Of a DNA stretch of 64,000 bases, positions 1-11,735 are shown one piece after another (the stretch's first letter is position 1; every line of letters starts with the position of its first letter). The position numbers were made by a program, and so were the translations under genes. Location of the stretch: positions 3,825,286 to 3,889,285 of the forward strand of contig JAJUBI010000004.1 of assembly GCA_022419385.1 (NCBI GenBank). Direction: 5' to 3'. Below the pieces are notes generated by a model. It searched no databases. It had not been told where the DNA came from and worked only from the letters and a program-made list of their open reading frames with translations. The stretch is from Paraconiothyrium sp. Pb-2020 (lineage: Eukaryota > Ascomycota > Dothideomycetes > Pleosporales > Didymosphaeriaceae).

Positions 1-616
1 GACAGGGTGTGCGCGAGGCGCAGCAGATGCACAATGCGCACTGCGCCCTCTGAATTGATTATCAACGGGACGGCCTCACCGGCTGCGGGAGGAATGGCGC
101 GTGGGCGATCTGTACGATGCCCCGCGCGATACGGTGCAGACGGTGCGGTTCTCAGCGAGGTAGGGATGGAATGCCAGCGGTGAGATGCGACGCGGCAGTG
201 CCCACTGTGCCCTGAGGTTTGCTCGCCGAGCGTCCCACCAGCCTATCAAATAGCGCCCACGCCGCGCCACAGGAGTTGGGCTGGCTAGAAGCCGCGGCTC
301 GACTGTTCGGCCATGGTGTGGACGAGGCGCTTCCAAGGGCCGGTAATTATTTGACGCGCGCCGGGGCACGTCTGTCTGTCACTACAGCCGTGGAGAGACA
401 TATGCTCGCACCTGCCTGCGCTCTGCCTTTGCGCTTGGCTGTGGCACAAACATCGAAGTCGGTGCCTCGCCGACTCTCCCACCCTTCCTCCACGCCTACG
501 CCTCGCCTGCTACCGACCTACTCTGGGATGGACGTGCGCGCAGTCGCTATATCCGCTGACGTTCCCCTTCGCCGGACTTCCCCTAGAGCGAGCGCGCGAA
601 CTCCCCCACGGTGACG
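1..616. other. 5' intergenic region upstream of the zinc-cluster regulator
   Basis: GC-rich sequence with several overlapping open frames on both strands. None has a recognisable protein signature or intron structure, so I treat them as chance frames. It probably carries the promoter and 5' UTR of the transcription factor starting at 617. The neighbouring gene to the left is outside the window. Confidence 0.5.
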
Positions 617-3235
617 ATGGAATCGAACACCCAGCACGGCGGCCATACGAACGGTGTGCTGCAATCAAAGGAAGAGGGCGCAACCGGTTCTCCTAACCGC
701 ATTGCCCACACCCTCACGGCCTGCTGCCGATGCCGCACGGTAAGAACACACTGCGCACCGACACAAGCGCTCTAGCCATGTACTGAGACTGAGACATCTA
801 CAGCGCAAGACGCGATGTGATCCTGGCCTACCCCGCTGCGGTCCATGCGAGCGCACCAATTCCCACTGCGAATACTACGACCCCGCCAAGGGCACCAAGA
901 TTCCCCGCAATTACGTTGTACACCTACAGCACAAGGTGCGCGAGCTTGAGAAGCAGCTTGCGGACCTGGAGAAGGATGATGGCGAGCCGGACCAAGAGGA
1001 TGTGATGCGTGGTGCGGCCGCTGTCAAGGTGCAAGACACGGACGAGTCCAAGTTTCTTGGGCCCTCGAGTGGCATCACCATTACGCGCCTGGTCATGCAG
1101 CTGGCAAAACAATTCACCGAGTCGAAAAGCATTTCAGAAATCGTACCAGATGCGCGCGCGAAGACCATAAAGGCGACCTTTGATCAAGAAGACGCCCGGC
1201 CGACGTCCAAGGTCTACCCGCTTGTAAGCGACGTAGCGGCTGAGGAGCTGCCGAACAGAGACCTTACAAATCTGCTCGTAGAACTGTTCTACTGCAAAGG
1301 TGAGCGTTCTCATAGCTAAACCGCCCTCGGGGATACTGACAGTTGCAGTCCATGCCATGTACCCTATCTTTCACGAGCCGACCTTTACCCAAGATGTCGA
1401 GGATGTATACAACGGTTCCACTGATGCCTATCAGAACTTCTGCCTCCGGATGGTGATTGCCATCAGCCTCCAAAGAATGGACACGCAATACGCCGGTCTT
1501 GCCGATAGTTACTATCTCGCTGCGCTGAAGTACTTTGAGCAGGCGATCAAGCCTATGAACCTCAAAACCCTGCAATGTTTTACGCTAATTGCCGGCTACT
1601 CATTGTTAACTCCGACCAGAACTGCAGTATACTACATAGTGGGTCTGGGCGTAAGGTTATGTCAGGCTTTAGGATTACACGAGGAGAAGACCATCACCTT
1701 GGGCCTTGGTGGCAGGCCTGCCGACCCTCTTGAAGTTGATATGCGCCGACGGGTGTTTTGGAGCATTTTGACAATGGATTATGGTCTTTCCCACAGTCTT
1801 GGTCGCCCGAGTCACTTTGCCACCAGGCGCGAACACATCGATGTAAACTTCTGCGAGCTTGTCGACGATATTTTTATCACAAAAGAAGGCATCCGACCAG
1901 CACCACAACCTTCGTTGAAGAAATGGATCGCTATCCATTTCTACAAGATGCGACTATTGCAGCTGGAAATGCGAAGGAAGCTTTATCTCAGGAAGCGACC
2001 CGAACCTAAAGACGATCAAGACCCCTGGTTCGCAGAAATGCAGGCCAAGATCGAAGCGTGGAGAGACACAAGTCCGGAAATGGACGCTGGCTCAGGGCTC
2101 AACAAAGTCTGGTAAGTCGAGTGTCATGCCATTGCAGCTTCTCCTTACAATTGCCAGGTTCGTGGGGAGATACAACACTATGGTCTGTCTCTTATACCGC
2201 CCTTGCCCCCAGATTCCGCGTCCCTCTGCACGCGCTGCGGTATTGTGTTTTGATGCCTGTGAGTACAACATCTACATGACCCAAAAACAGATCCAAACAC
2301 AGAGCGTGGATATAACATGGATCTTCACCCAAGCGATTTTCATGGCGGTAAATGTCATGCTTTGGAGCCTTTCGTACTCCGAAGTTCGTCGCAACCATAG
2401 CCGAGAGGAAGTCGAAGGACATTTGAGGGTTGCGCTCGAGTCGATCGAGTTGGCTTCCATACGATGGCCGGGTGTTGCATCTGCTCTTGGGCTCTACCAG
2501 AACCTTATTGGCGCATGTATGAGAATCTATGACAAAGACGGCGACATTCCCATTGCGGCCGGTTCGCCATCCGACACCGCATCAGTTGTATCAGCGAGCA
2601 TCGTCGAGGGCATCAACAGATCCCGCACAACGAGCCCGGCCTCAGCGTCGACCGCATCAGTGAGAACGCCCTCCGAAAGTGTACCGCCTCCGTTCGGCTA
2701 TTTACCCACGAACCAGAACCAAAACCAAAATCTTTTCAACTTCAACAACTCTCCTCACACAACCAGGTCATCGCCGTCTCCAAACGGCCAGCCTGCTTCA
2801 AGTCACACTTCACCTCAACAAGCACCGCCGCAGCCTTACATTGACACGCACACAAAACCTGCGGCTGACAACTTGCCTACATTCAGCTACCCGCCGACTA
2901 CTCAGTTCACACCCCTACCAACAACATTCGCAGAGCTTTCGCATTGGAACCCGACTTTCACTATGGCGCCGCAGGATTCATACGGCTTGAATGGGATGCA
3001 GCCGGCATCTTCGCCAATCTACAACGAAAGTTACGCGGCACATCAAGGTTACCCAATGACCGACTACTTGTATCCGCAATGGAGTCAAGAGAGCGTTGGT
3101 CGAGGCATCGGCTTGAATCAAGAGCAACAGATACAGTTGATGCAGGATTTCGAAGCCAATGAAACTGGAAAGATCGAGCAGATGATACAGCAGAGCCATC
3201 AGCTGTTCCGACCGTACTCGCAGGCGCCGTATTGA
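617..3235 (+). CDS. Zn(II)2Cys6 fungal-specific transcription factor
   Basis: Predicted sequence-specific nuclear regulator. Exons 617-739, 804-1299, 1349-2111 and 2158-3235 join in phase to give about 819 aa; the introns are 64, 49 and 46 bp with GT-AG ends. The start at 617 is chosen because it opens the only frame that splices into the zinc cluster. The binuclear cluster is complete: Cys36, 39, 46, 53, 56 and 63 in the spacing C-x2-C-x6-C-x6-C-x2-C-x6-C, split by intron 1. It is followed by a linker and a short heptad-like helix (VRELEKQLADLEK) expected to mediate dimerisation. Residues about 200-480 match the fungal-specific middle homology region, including a HAMYPIFHEPTF segment. The C-terminal third is low-complexity and rich in Ser, Pro, Gln and Asn, typical of an activation region. 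The family is clear; the target pathway is not, and no adjacent gene identifies it. Confidence 0.93.
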
Positions 3236-4376
3236 AACGATTATCCCACCGAGCGATGACAGTCCCTATATCAATTAGCCTAGTGGTAGTTGATTGTCCC
3301 CTCGAGGAACGCAACCGAATAGCAGGCCCAGGCCATCGAAGCTCTGTGGAGTGTCTAGCCTCCTGATGGCCTTGCCTCGCCCCACCGTATTCGTCACGAG
3401 GTGGCACCCCGCAGAACACGACCACCGCTTATTAGCTTGCATAAGTGCTAGATCAGGAGCTGCACCGGTGGATCCGTCGTATCTGTACCTGATGCAGCCT
3501 GCCAGTCACACCTAGGACCGAGCTGTCCGATACCCAGCAAATATGTTTCGCACAATAACCGACATTTCATTAATGTTTGTGACTGTGACCCTGGAACGAC
3601 GAAATGCAGACATGCGCGTCGGCAACCATGTGCCTCCCCGGCACTGATAGCGGCTTGTGATTATTGATGCTTCCACCGGCGGCGACACGATTGGGCCAAT
3701 AACGAGCGCCCTTGGCCTAAGGCACCTCATACACTCACCCCACTCCGTGCAATTGGATCAAGGCACGGAACCTGCAACCAAAATGTGTAGACAATGCATG
3801 CCCCCAGCTGAAGGTTTAAGAGCTTGGACGTGCATACCTAAATGTCGTTGTCCTTCAAAATGGGGGACGGCATTTGAAGGAACAAGCTGGAGGAGATGAT
3901 GTCCACGGGAGTACGATGCATGCGTTCGAAGTAGTAATGATCAATGTACGATGAGAAGTGCAATGATACAGCTGTGAAGAGATACATAGCGTGGGGGAGA
4001 AGGCTAGTCGGTCTGTGTATGTGCATCTCTTATCTTATGACACAGTCAAAGCAAAAGATTTCAACCGTATGCGCAGGCTTCTTTTATACGCGCCGAAAGT
4101 GTCTTGCTCCTGATTCATTACACATTATGCATAGCTAACTCGTATTGGAACCATTCGTTGTTCGTCTACCTACACATCCACAACTACAGTTCCTGTATCT
4201 GATAGCCTTCATGCCGCTGCTTCATTGTACCACTGCGCTTACGATCCTGCTGCAGAGGTCCGAGTACCCTATCCTACTCTAGCTTAGGGATGTCCCAAAG
4301 CTGCAAATCGTTCGACTTCTGTCGCGGCGCCAGAATATGGGAACAGTCGATGCTCCATGCTCGTCTGCGCCACTGT
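3236..4376. other. Convergent intergenic region
   Basis: Lies between two convergent genes, so it should hold both 3' UTRs and terminators. Short frames here show no domain, no splice-consistent extension and no conserved-looking composition. I see no RNA gene or mobile element. Confidence 0.5.
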
Positions 4377-6599
4377 TCAATCCACCCACAACCACGCCGG
4401 CAGCACGTCCTTGTCAGGGCTGACCCCCAGTCGGCCTGCCTGGAACCAATACTCCTTCTTCACATGGGCGCGGAATAGGGCGAACAGCTCCTCTACCCCG
4501 TTCTCCTTCCACGAGTCTTGTCGTCCACCGCGGGTAGCTCGCCTATGGCCGAGCATCTTCTTGGGCAGGTGCTTTGGCAAGTGCTTGTCCTTGATCGATG
4601 TGGAGAAATCCGGGTCCGCATCCTCGGGTGTTTTCTTCCATGCGCGGCCTTTGCCTTTGTAGTAAGCTTTCTCCGGGAGAGCTATGACACCCTTACCATC
4701 GTAGCTGTCGGTGAGCTTGACGTCGTTGGAAGAAGATACGCTCTTTTTGGTGTCCCCATCGGCGTCAACACCCGAATCCTTCGCCGCTTCTTTCTCTTGA
4801 ATGGTATCACCGCAGATCTGATGGACCGCCTCGTAGACGTACTCCGCGCCGTTTAGCACAATGCGGCGCTCATCATATCCGCCGGGTAGCGTCGGCTTCT
4901 CCTCTTCCAACACCTTGACGAGCTCGAGGAGACTGGCCTCTGGCCTGTCTGCGTGGTCGGTAATGATGTTCTCGATGGCGATGACAAGACCCTTCGTAAA
5001 GAGGCCAAGGTGGGCTGCACTGAGGTGGGGGAAGAATGGGAAAGTGACGTTACCCATGTGCGCCGTCGCGGCCGCGGTCGTTATCTCCTCACCGGATTCC
5101 CAGGCTGTATCCTCGTCGTCACTAACGATTCCGGGTACAGACTGAGTTGTGAAGGACGCTGAACTCGGATTGGCAGGGTTGTGAAAGGAAGTGGGTGTGT
5201 GGGGAGTAGATCGGGGCGCCTTCAGCCTTAATCTGAACTTCTTCGGCTCCGCCGCTTTCTTCTTGCCTCTATCCAAGACCTCTTGCAGCTTCTCCGGGGA
5301 CAGCTTCAGCTTCACGATGAGGGCCTCCTTTCGTTTCCCATTCTCTAGCACCCAGCGAGCGTGAGGCTTCTTCACGTAGTTGCCCTTCTCGTCGAGGTTC
5401 TCGAACCCAGAAAGGCCCTCGGAAGGGTCAATCGCACCTAGCTTGGAAGGGGAGATGGCGTTGGTATCTATCATTTCGACCTCCGAGTCCTCAGACTCGA
5501 CGACAAGCTCCTTAGAGTTGATAAGCTTCTTGGGCCGCTGGTGAATAGGCTCTTGCTTCTTCAACGAGGTGTTGCGACGCTTGGGGGCAGGCGCGTTCGG
5601 CGAGGTTGGCGGTGGTCGCTTTGCGGGCGCGAATGCTGCAGTGAATGCCGCCGTGGCAGAGCACGAGGTTGCGATCGAGGTTGACATCGACGCGTGCATA
5701 GAGGCGAGCGGCCGAGATGGTGACACAGAGCGGGAAGGAGGTAGCGGGGGCGTGTTGGCGTCGTCGTTGCCTTCTGTAGCTGCCTGCGCCCTCTTCTGGA
5801 TCCTCATCTGCTGTTGCCGCACGATATCTTGCGCGTATTGCTGGGAGGAATCAATGCGGTTGCTGAGAGAGTCTGGCGCTGCGATAGCTGCGTTTGCGCG
5901 GTGTTTCTTTGACCTCCGAACGAAGCGAGCAGACTTCTTTTTCTGAACTTGTTCTGCGGACGTGTCTGGATCCTTTGCTTCTGAGGGTGGGATGAGCTTT
6001 AGACGCGGCATACGTTGAACAGTGTTGTAGCCTCCCGTTTGTGCTGCTTGCGGCAGCGGTAGACTCTTGTAAGCTGAATCAGACTCTACCTCCTGCGTCT
6101 GTTTGGGAGCCAAATCCGACTCTTGTAGGCTTGAATCGTTGAAGGCTTGCTGAGGTTGCGACAGAAGTGAAGTCGGGCGAGCAGGCGACTCGCGCTCCAC
6201 TTGTACATCGGCCGCACGCGATGTTTCACCACCTTTGGTGGTCGACTGTTCGTATTGTTAGACATAAGATTTATTGTACAATAGGATGGGGTTTACCTGA
6301 GATTTGACCTTGTCCCCACCTTTGCCTCGGTTCTCAGCCTGCTTCGCCGCGAACAGCAAGCGGCCCGTATCCAGAAGTACCTTCTTGAGCACCTTCACCA
6401 CCGGCTCATGCGCAGCAACGGCTTTCTTCGCATCGAGGACGGCTGCTTCAAAGAGTGTTAGTATCTTGGCGTGAAGCGCTTGCGAGTGATCGCTATCAGC
6501 CGAAGCGTAAAAGTCCCTTCGTGTGTATATCTGGATAAGCGCTTCGTCGTTCGACAGTGTCTCCTCCTCGATCGCCTTCTGGCGCGTCGCGAAATCCAT
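4377..6599 (-). CDS. Hypothetical basic, probably nuclear protein
   Basis: I do not recognise this protein. Two exons, 6297-6599 and 4377-6245, are separated by a 51-bp GT-AG intron (6246-6296) and give about 723 aa. The ATG at 6599 is preferred over an upstream GTG in the same frame. Exon 1 encodes a compact, probably helical segment of about 100 aa. Residues about 115-330 are disordered, rich in Ser, Pro, Gln and Ala, with Lys/Arg clusters (APKRRNTSLKK) that look like nuclear localisation signals and acidic stretches (VESEDSEVEM). A more ordered part near residues 370-420 has alternating basic and hydrophobic residues (KKFRLRLKAPR). A predicted globular region near 460-560 contains NVTFPFFPHLSAAHLGLF, and the C-terminus is Trp-rich. 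The architecture suggests a chromatin or RNA-associated factor, but that is only inference. Confidence 0.75.
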
Positions 6600-7038
6600 G
6601 ACGATTATTGCCACGCAGAGTGGTCTGTTGATGGTTAGCTTGGACTTTACTGGACGGGAGAGGTGGGCCTTTTCCTAAGGCACTCGACGAGCCTGTTACT
6701 GAAGGAACACACAAATGCACGCGCACGAGGCAGCCAAGAAATAGTGCCTTAATCGAGTGACGGGTCATAGCCATGCGCTAAGAACGATAAGAGCGAGTTG
6801 ACATTCTCTCGCGCAAGTTGCTATGGTTATCGAATTTTCTATACACAAAGTGCCGTTGCCCGAGCTACCGGGATTCTGTTGTTTAGTCGAGCAAAATTCA
6901 TGTCCGTTTGAGGCCTATTCTATACTGGAACGTAGAACGTCGCAAACACATCGATCAAGGAATAATTAAGTTTACAATTTTAACGTCGTGGATTTTGACT
7001 GAGTTGATTTCAGTTCACAGGACCTCCAGCCTGCTCAA
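6600..7038. other. Intergenic region, probable promoter of the basic nuclear protein
   Basis: Separates two minus-strand genes. It should contain the promoter of the gene starting at 6599 and the 3' end of the SDR upstream. It is locally AT-richer around 6830-7010. No coding or RNA gene signal is seen. Confidence 0.4.
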
Positions 7039-8182
7039 CTACCAAGCGAATCTCTCGCCAACCAGCTTTTCAGAGAGCTCCCACAACTTCTCCGCCTGTC
7101 CCCTCGAGCACGCCCGCACATTTGCCATCTCCGAAACTTGACAGTCAATCATATAGGCACCGTATACCTTGCCATCCTTCTCCTCACCAACACCCTCGCC
7201 GACCTTCGGATCCAGCGCTGCCGTCAAGCTCGTTGAAGATCCCGCTCCCAGAGTCTTATACCTGACCATCCCTTGCTTACCCATGTTGGCCACTGCTTGC
7301 TCCATCTCTTCACCAAAATCTCTACCCAGCTCTGTCGGAATGATACCCGGATGCACAGAAATGCTTACAATCCCATGCTTTTGATACAAACGGTCAGACA
7401 GACCAATAGAGAACAAGACGTTGGCTGCCTTCGACTGATTGTATCCCTCAATAGGGATGTACGATCTCTCCAGAATATTGGTGAAACCCCATCTCGTCAA
7501 CATTTGCTCACTTGGGCGCTCCTCCTCTGGCAAGTCTTTGTTCAGCTTGTCGAAGTTGACGTCGCTCCAGCGGATGCCCGCAACGAGCGGTGACAGAGAC
7601 GTAACATTCACGATGCGAGTTGCACCACGCGGATTACGCTTAGCCGCGGTCAGCAGCTTCGGCATAAGAAGCGAGGTGAAGAGGAAGTGTCCGATATGGT
7701 TGGTCCCGAAGTGCATTTCGATGCCTTCAGGAGTGAGTTGACGGTCTGTAAGACCCATGACGCCCGCGCTGTTGACGATGATGTCGATTGCGTCGACGTC
7801 TTTCCAGGAAAGGACTTCAGCAACCGCATCGCGCACGGCTTTTTGGGACGAGAGATTAAGGGTCAGCGGGCGGTAGTCGACGGCAGGATACTCCGCCTTG
7901 AGTTTTTCAACAGTCTCCTGTATCTTGGAGGATGTGCGGCTGGCGAGGATGAGGTGCGCTGGGGATTGAGATGCCTGATCGTGTGTAAGTCAAAACTGCT
8001 CTGATGTAGCAAAATGAAGTGATTTCAAGACGTACAAAGGCTTGCAACGTAGTGAACCCTATACCGCCGCTGTTCGCGCCCGTGACAATGATAGTCTTGC
8101 CGCGAATGCCATCCCCAAAGGCTTTGGCGACTTCGAGGGCTTCAGTATCGTGGCCGAACTCGCTGTGTGTGGTGGACGGCAT
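7039..8182 (-). CDS. Short-chain dehydrogenase/reductase
   Basis: NAD(P)-dependent oxidoreductase of the SDR superfamily with unknown substrate, probably cytosolic. Exons 8036-8182 and 7039-7974 flank a 61-bp intron and encode about 360 aa. The nucleotide-binding turn TGANSGGIG lies near residue 35; it has one residue more than the commonest TGxxxGIG spacing, a variant known in fungal SDRs. The structural NSAG motif and the active-site pair in YNQSKAA are both present. The length and the insert between the NSAG and YxxxK motifs resemble the retinol dehydrogenase/WW-oxidoreductase-like fungal SDRs. No signal peptide or membrane helix is apparent. The neighbours do not suggest a pathway. Confidence 0.92.
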
Positions 8183-8968
8183 CTTGTAACTTTTCTGAGC
8201 TCTATTTGGGTTGATGAAAAGCTGAAAACTTGTATGCCTCCAAAACAGCTACCCATCCAGCTACTTATACTCATGTGTTCTCAAGCTTGTCACCATTTTC
8301 CATGCCGTATTCGCAGTCACCCAATGGGAGATATGCAACCCGATTCGGAATCGCTCAAGGAGAGGTTGTCGGTGCCTATGTTGTGTCCGCGGGGATAGTC
8401 GCTATCTCCGCGTCCTTCCCTGGGGCGATGCACTAACGCCTAGTCCAGGGCTGGTGCAATCGATCTGACCAATAGAAGATTTACTACCTGTTACGCTATA
8501 GCGGCTTCTTTTCGAGGCCGGCAGACACGATCAAGGCCGTATGTCTCGGTTCTTAACGACTTAGGACGAGTGCAAGCGTATAGTTAGATCACAATATGGG
8601 ATTAAGAGGGGGTTAAAGAGGAAGCAAGGCAAGTGGGTCAGGCGTCACTGTCAAAGATGGCTAAAGCACATACGGGCTTTCGTATGAATAAGAGTATATG
8701 TACATTTCTGACTGCAGATCCAAGCTAAACAAGCCGAACAACTGGTGCGACCGAAGAGAATATCTAGTCGAGTTGCTAGCACAGTAGCTAATCGACAACA
8801 ATGAAAATTGTTCTATGAAGAGGATACTCGACGCACGCTCGGGAAAACCGCAACATGTCTCCTTCCAAATCCATTACGTCCGACACCAATCGTCGAACTG
8901 AAAGAGGTTTATTAAACTTGAACAACAAAGTCAAGCACCTCTGAAAGGTAAGTAGTCTCAGGAAAGGC
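8183..8968. other. Intergenic region
   Basis: About 790 bp between two minus-strand genes. It should include the SDR promoter at its left end and the 3' UTR of the BTB-like gene at its right end. No domain-bearing frame, tRNA or repeat was recognised. Confidence 0.4.
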
Positions 8969-9691
8969 CTAATTCAAGGCGGGAAATTCGCGCTCAAAGG
9001 CAACCTCACGTTGGACTTTACGCTTCTCGGCGTCGCGCGCCTTGCGCCCCGCCTTGTAAGTGTCGATGTCGGTCACGAAGCCGGCGTGCTCATTGATCCA
9101 ACGCATCCACTCTTGATCGCCTTCAAGCTCGCCGATGTGCTGAAGGCCCTCCATACGGCGGACAGCGGCCTTGTAGACAGGATCGCTGTCAGGGAGCTCG
9201 ATGATCTGGTTGAGAGCATGGTACGAGGGGATGTGGACGTTGTGATTGAGATCGTCCAACAAAGCACCGCGCATGCTTCCGGCATGCTGCATCATCCCGA
9301 AGAGATGGGCGTGGCGGTACAGACCAAGCTCGCTAGCGGAGTGCTCCTTGTTCCGGAGATTGAATGGGTTATTGACCTTGACATTGTCGGTGATGAAGTT
9401 CACGATGGCAAGAACGCAGTCCTCGGAGACTTCGCGTTCGCCCATCATCATGCTGGACCCACGCGGGTGCTTCTTCAGGGCGTCGTTGAAGAACTTCGAC
9501 ATGCCCATAGCGGCGCGCTTCGGAATGTTGGCGTCAACCATCTTCTCGCTGACCATCAAGTTGAAGGTAGGACCCATGCCGAGGTCGCGACGGTCCTTCG
9601 GAGCTAATTGGCGGAGAGGTGTTGTGAGGAGCGCCTGGTCAACAGGCTGGGAGGTGGTCTTGAGAGAGACCTTGAAGGAGAGAGATGACAT
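8969..9691 (-). CDS. Hypothetical BTB/POZ-like protein
   Basis: Single exon, 240 aa, with the ATG at 9691. The middle segment (MMMGEREVSEDCVLAIVNFI) and the following helical part resemble the BTB-type 'skp1/POZ' layout common in uncharacterised filamentous-fungal proteins, where a conserved peptide or protein-binding fold sits between divergent ends. I rate that assignment as weak. The C-terminus is highly charged and probably helical (KAGRKARDAEKRKVQREVAF). There is no signal peptide or transmembrane segment. A TATA-like element lies about 125 bp upstream of the ATG, which supports this start. Function unknown. Confidence 0.75.
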   Translation of the reverse strand: MSSLSFKVSLKTTSQPVDQALLTTPLRQLAPKDRRDLGMGPTFNLMVSEKMVDANIPKRAAMGMSKFFNDALKKHPRGSSMMMGEREVSEDCVLAIVNFITDNVKVNNPFNLRNKEHSASELGLYRHAHLFGMMQHAGSMRGALLDDLNHNVHIPSYHALNQIIELPDSDPVYKAAVRRMEGLQHIGELEGDQEWMRWINEHAGFVTDIDTYKAGRKARDAEKRKVQREVAFEREFPALN

Positions 9692-10485
9692 GTTTCGTTG
9701 TGGTTTGTTGATTGTATTCGAATTGGATGTGTAGTCTGAATGGGGGGAGTAGTCGAAGTAGTCGAGTTACTTTGCTGTGTTTTGGGTTTGAGTGAGTGCT
9801 CAGTCAATGGGGGGTGTTTATATAGTGCCTGGGATAGTTGAATGCAGCGAGGGCCCGTGTTGTGAACCGAGCTACCTTTCAACATTATGCGTTTATTATG
9901 TTGAAAAACGACCCGTGTACACAACGTCTAGCTTTGACCCCGCTTAGCGGCGTTCTCTTTCACCAGACATTGTATGGTGCCAAAACATCATGGGTAAGTG
10001 TATCGATTTGAACAAGAGTTCGCAGAGCTTAAGGCTCAAGGACACCGTACGACTGGACTACCGATTTTCTAGCACCGACATTCTCAGCAGAACAATGGAA
10101 AGTTGCGAATAGCTGCTCAGATAATTTGTAGCAGAAATTGGCTCTTTATGACGTTGGAAGTTTGGCCTATGCGGAGTTTGCGTACGAAGTCAATGCTATG
10201 AAGGCAATCATTCCAGGACACCAGCAGTGAGACATTGGCTTACAGCCAGTTTGTACCATCGCAGCAAGTAATAGTCGGACGAACCGCTTGAGACGGTCAT
10301 AGCAAACATGTTTTTTTAAGGCAATTGAACCTGGTTGAGCACGCTTATGATCGAGAGGTTGTTAGAAAGGTGCGAGTCAAACCGCATGGTTGTCACAACA
10401 GATGCGAAAGATAACGCTGGCAAAAGAGTCCTCATTTGCTTCAGGGTATTACATGAGTGCTCTCTGCTAATTTATTACAGTCCTA
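9692..10485. other. Intergenic region
   Basis: Promoter side of the BTB-like gene on the left and 3' side of the GPI-protein gene on the right. Only short frames without recognisable content are found. No repeat or RNA gene seen. Confidence 0.4.
9817..9824 (-). promoter_or_regulatory. TATA box of the BTB-like gene
   Basis: TATATAAA read on the minus strand, about 125 bp upstream of the ATG at 9691. Position and sequence fit a fungal TATA element; the assignment is by sequence alone. Confidence 0.5.
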
Positions 10486-11655
10486 CTACAGGATTGCAGC
10501 TATGGCAAAGATGAGTGAAGTCCACAGTGACGAAGACCCTGTCTTTGTGGCAGCACCAGTAAATTGTGGCACAGGCGGTGACGGCGCACTCGTCCCTGTC
10601 TCTCCGGGTGCTCCAATTGTAGTTCCTTCCGCTCCTCCAGCCGTCGAATGGCCTGGAACCGTTGCGGTCGCATTGTGGTATCCGAAACCACCTGTGCCAA
10701 CCGACGGTAATCCTGTAGGACTAGTTTCGGAAAGACCTGTCTCAGTGGGTGATGCTGAGCATGATTTCGGCTGCGGATCGTAGTCGGATGTGGAATCATT
10801 GAGGTCCTTGTCCACCGAGGAAGCCGACGCATTCGGGTCTGTATTATAGTACGAGTAGCTGGCGTAGTTGTAACAATCCTCAAAGCAGGTATACGTTCCA
10901 TGGAAAACAGTGTATCCGTAGCCAACTTCGTTAGCGAAGAGGACGTTATTGCGTTCATCCCACGGACGAGTGACGACGCCGACTGGAGAGATGGGATCGG
11001 ACAAGTCATCCTGTCTGCGGTGCTTCTTTTCGACAATTTGGCTATTAAATACCGCGTCTAGAGTCACGGTAGGCGGTATACCGCATACGGAGGTTGCAAC
11101 GCATCGAGGTGGTACGTAGAGGCTGACCCTAGCGGAGTGGCCCTCAGGATCCGTTGTCTTGATGTAGCTGATGTAATTAGATTTCGTATCCCAGTTGTAA
11201 TAAAAGCCCCCGAAGGCATTATCGGGACAGCAGACAGCGGAATGCGCAACAATGTCCTTGTATTCTACCGTCGTGGTGATCGTACCTCCTTCGGCGAGCG
11301 TTGTTGTGTCATAATAAGGTTCCCTTCCCTGGCTTGCCCACACCGTTGTGTATCCGACGGGGCACTCAGAGATGAAAGCCCTCTTATCGGCTTGATCATT
11401 GTACGGCCACGGGTAACAGTCAGGGTTTTCCACGGTGGGGGGGTCGCCGACCATTGTAACTGCGCATTCAGCCCATGACGGGTATCTCCCATTGGCTTCA
11501 TTATCTCCGTTCACGGAACATCCTTGAGTAGAGACAAGCCATAATTTCTCTGGCGAGCACGAGGGCGCTGGTGTGAAGTGAGTGACTGAGTGTGAAGGAG
11601 GAACTATGTACGTTCCAGTGGGAGCGAATGTCGGGAAGGGTGTAACCGCAGCCAT
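10486..11655 (-). CDS. Predicted GPI-anchored surface glycoprotein
   Basis: Single exon, 389 aa from the ATG at 11655. The longer frame upstream would need a GTG start and crosses a TATA box, so I reject it. The protein has many cysteines in its first 200 residues (for example CSPEKLW, HSAVCCPDNAFGG) and an aromatic-rich core. A basic patch (EKKHRRQ) follows near residue 230, then a Ser/Thr/Gly/Pro-rich stalk from about 290. The last residues are short and hydrophobic (SSSLWTSLIFAIAAIL), which looks like a GPI-attachment signal. A classical signal peptide is not obvious at the N-terminus, which is odd for a GPI protein; a missed upstream exon is possible. Similar proteins with CCPDxxF-type motifs are widespread and uncharacterised in filamentous ascomycetes. 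Confidence 0.75.
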   Translation of the reverse strand: MAAVTPFPTFAPTGTYIVPPSHSVTHFTPAPSCSPEKLWLVSTQGCSVNGDNEANGRYPSWAECAVTMVGDPPTVENPDCYPWPYNDQADKRAFISECPVGYTTVWASQGREPYYDTTTLAEGGTITTTVEYKDIVAHSAVCCPDNAFGGFYYNWDTKSNYISYIKTTDPEGHSARVSLYVPPRCVATSVCGIPPTVTLDAVFNSQIVEKKHRRQDDLSDPISPVGVVTRPWDERNNVLFANEVGYGYTVFHGTYTCFEDCYNYASYSYYNTDPNASASSVDKDLNDSTSDYDPQPKSCSASPTETGLSETSPTGLPSVGTGGFGYHNATATVPGHSTAGGAEGTTIGAPGETGTSAPSPPVPQFTGAATKTGSSSLWTSLIFAIAAIL

Positions 11656-11726
11656 AACGAACTGTGGGGGCCGAAATGTAGGTACAGGTCGAGAGATGGC
11701 TGTCAGTGAGCACGCGGCTAGTGGTC

Positions 11727-11735
11727 TTATATAGG
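11727..11735 (-). promoter_or_regulatory. TATA box of the GPI-protein gene
   Basis: CTATATAAG on the minus strand, about 75 bp upstream of the ATG at 11655. It supports that ATG rather than the longer GTG-initiated frame that runs through it. Confidence 0.55.
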
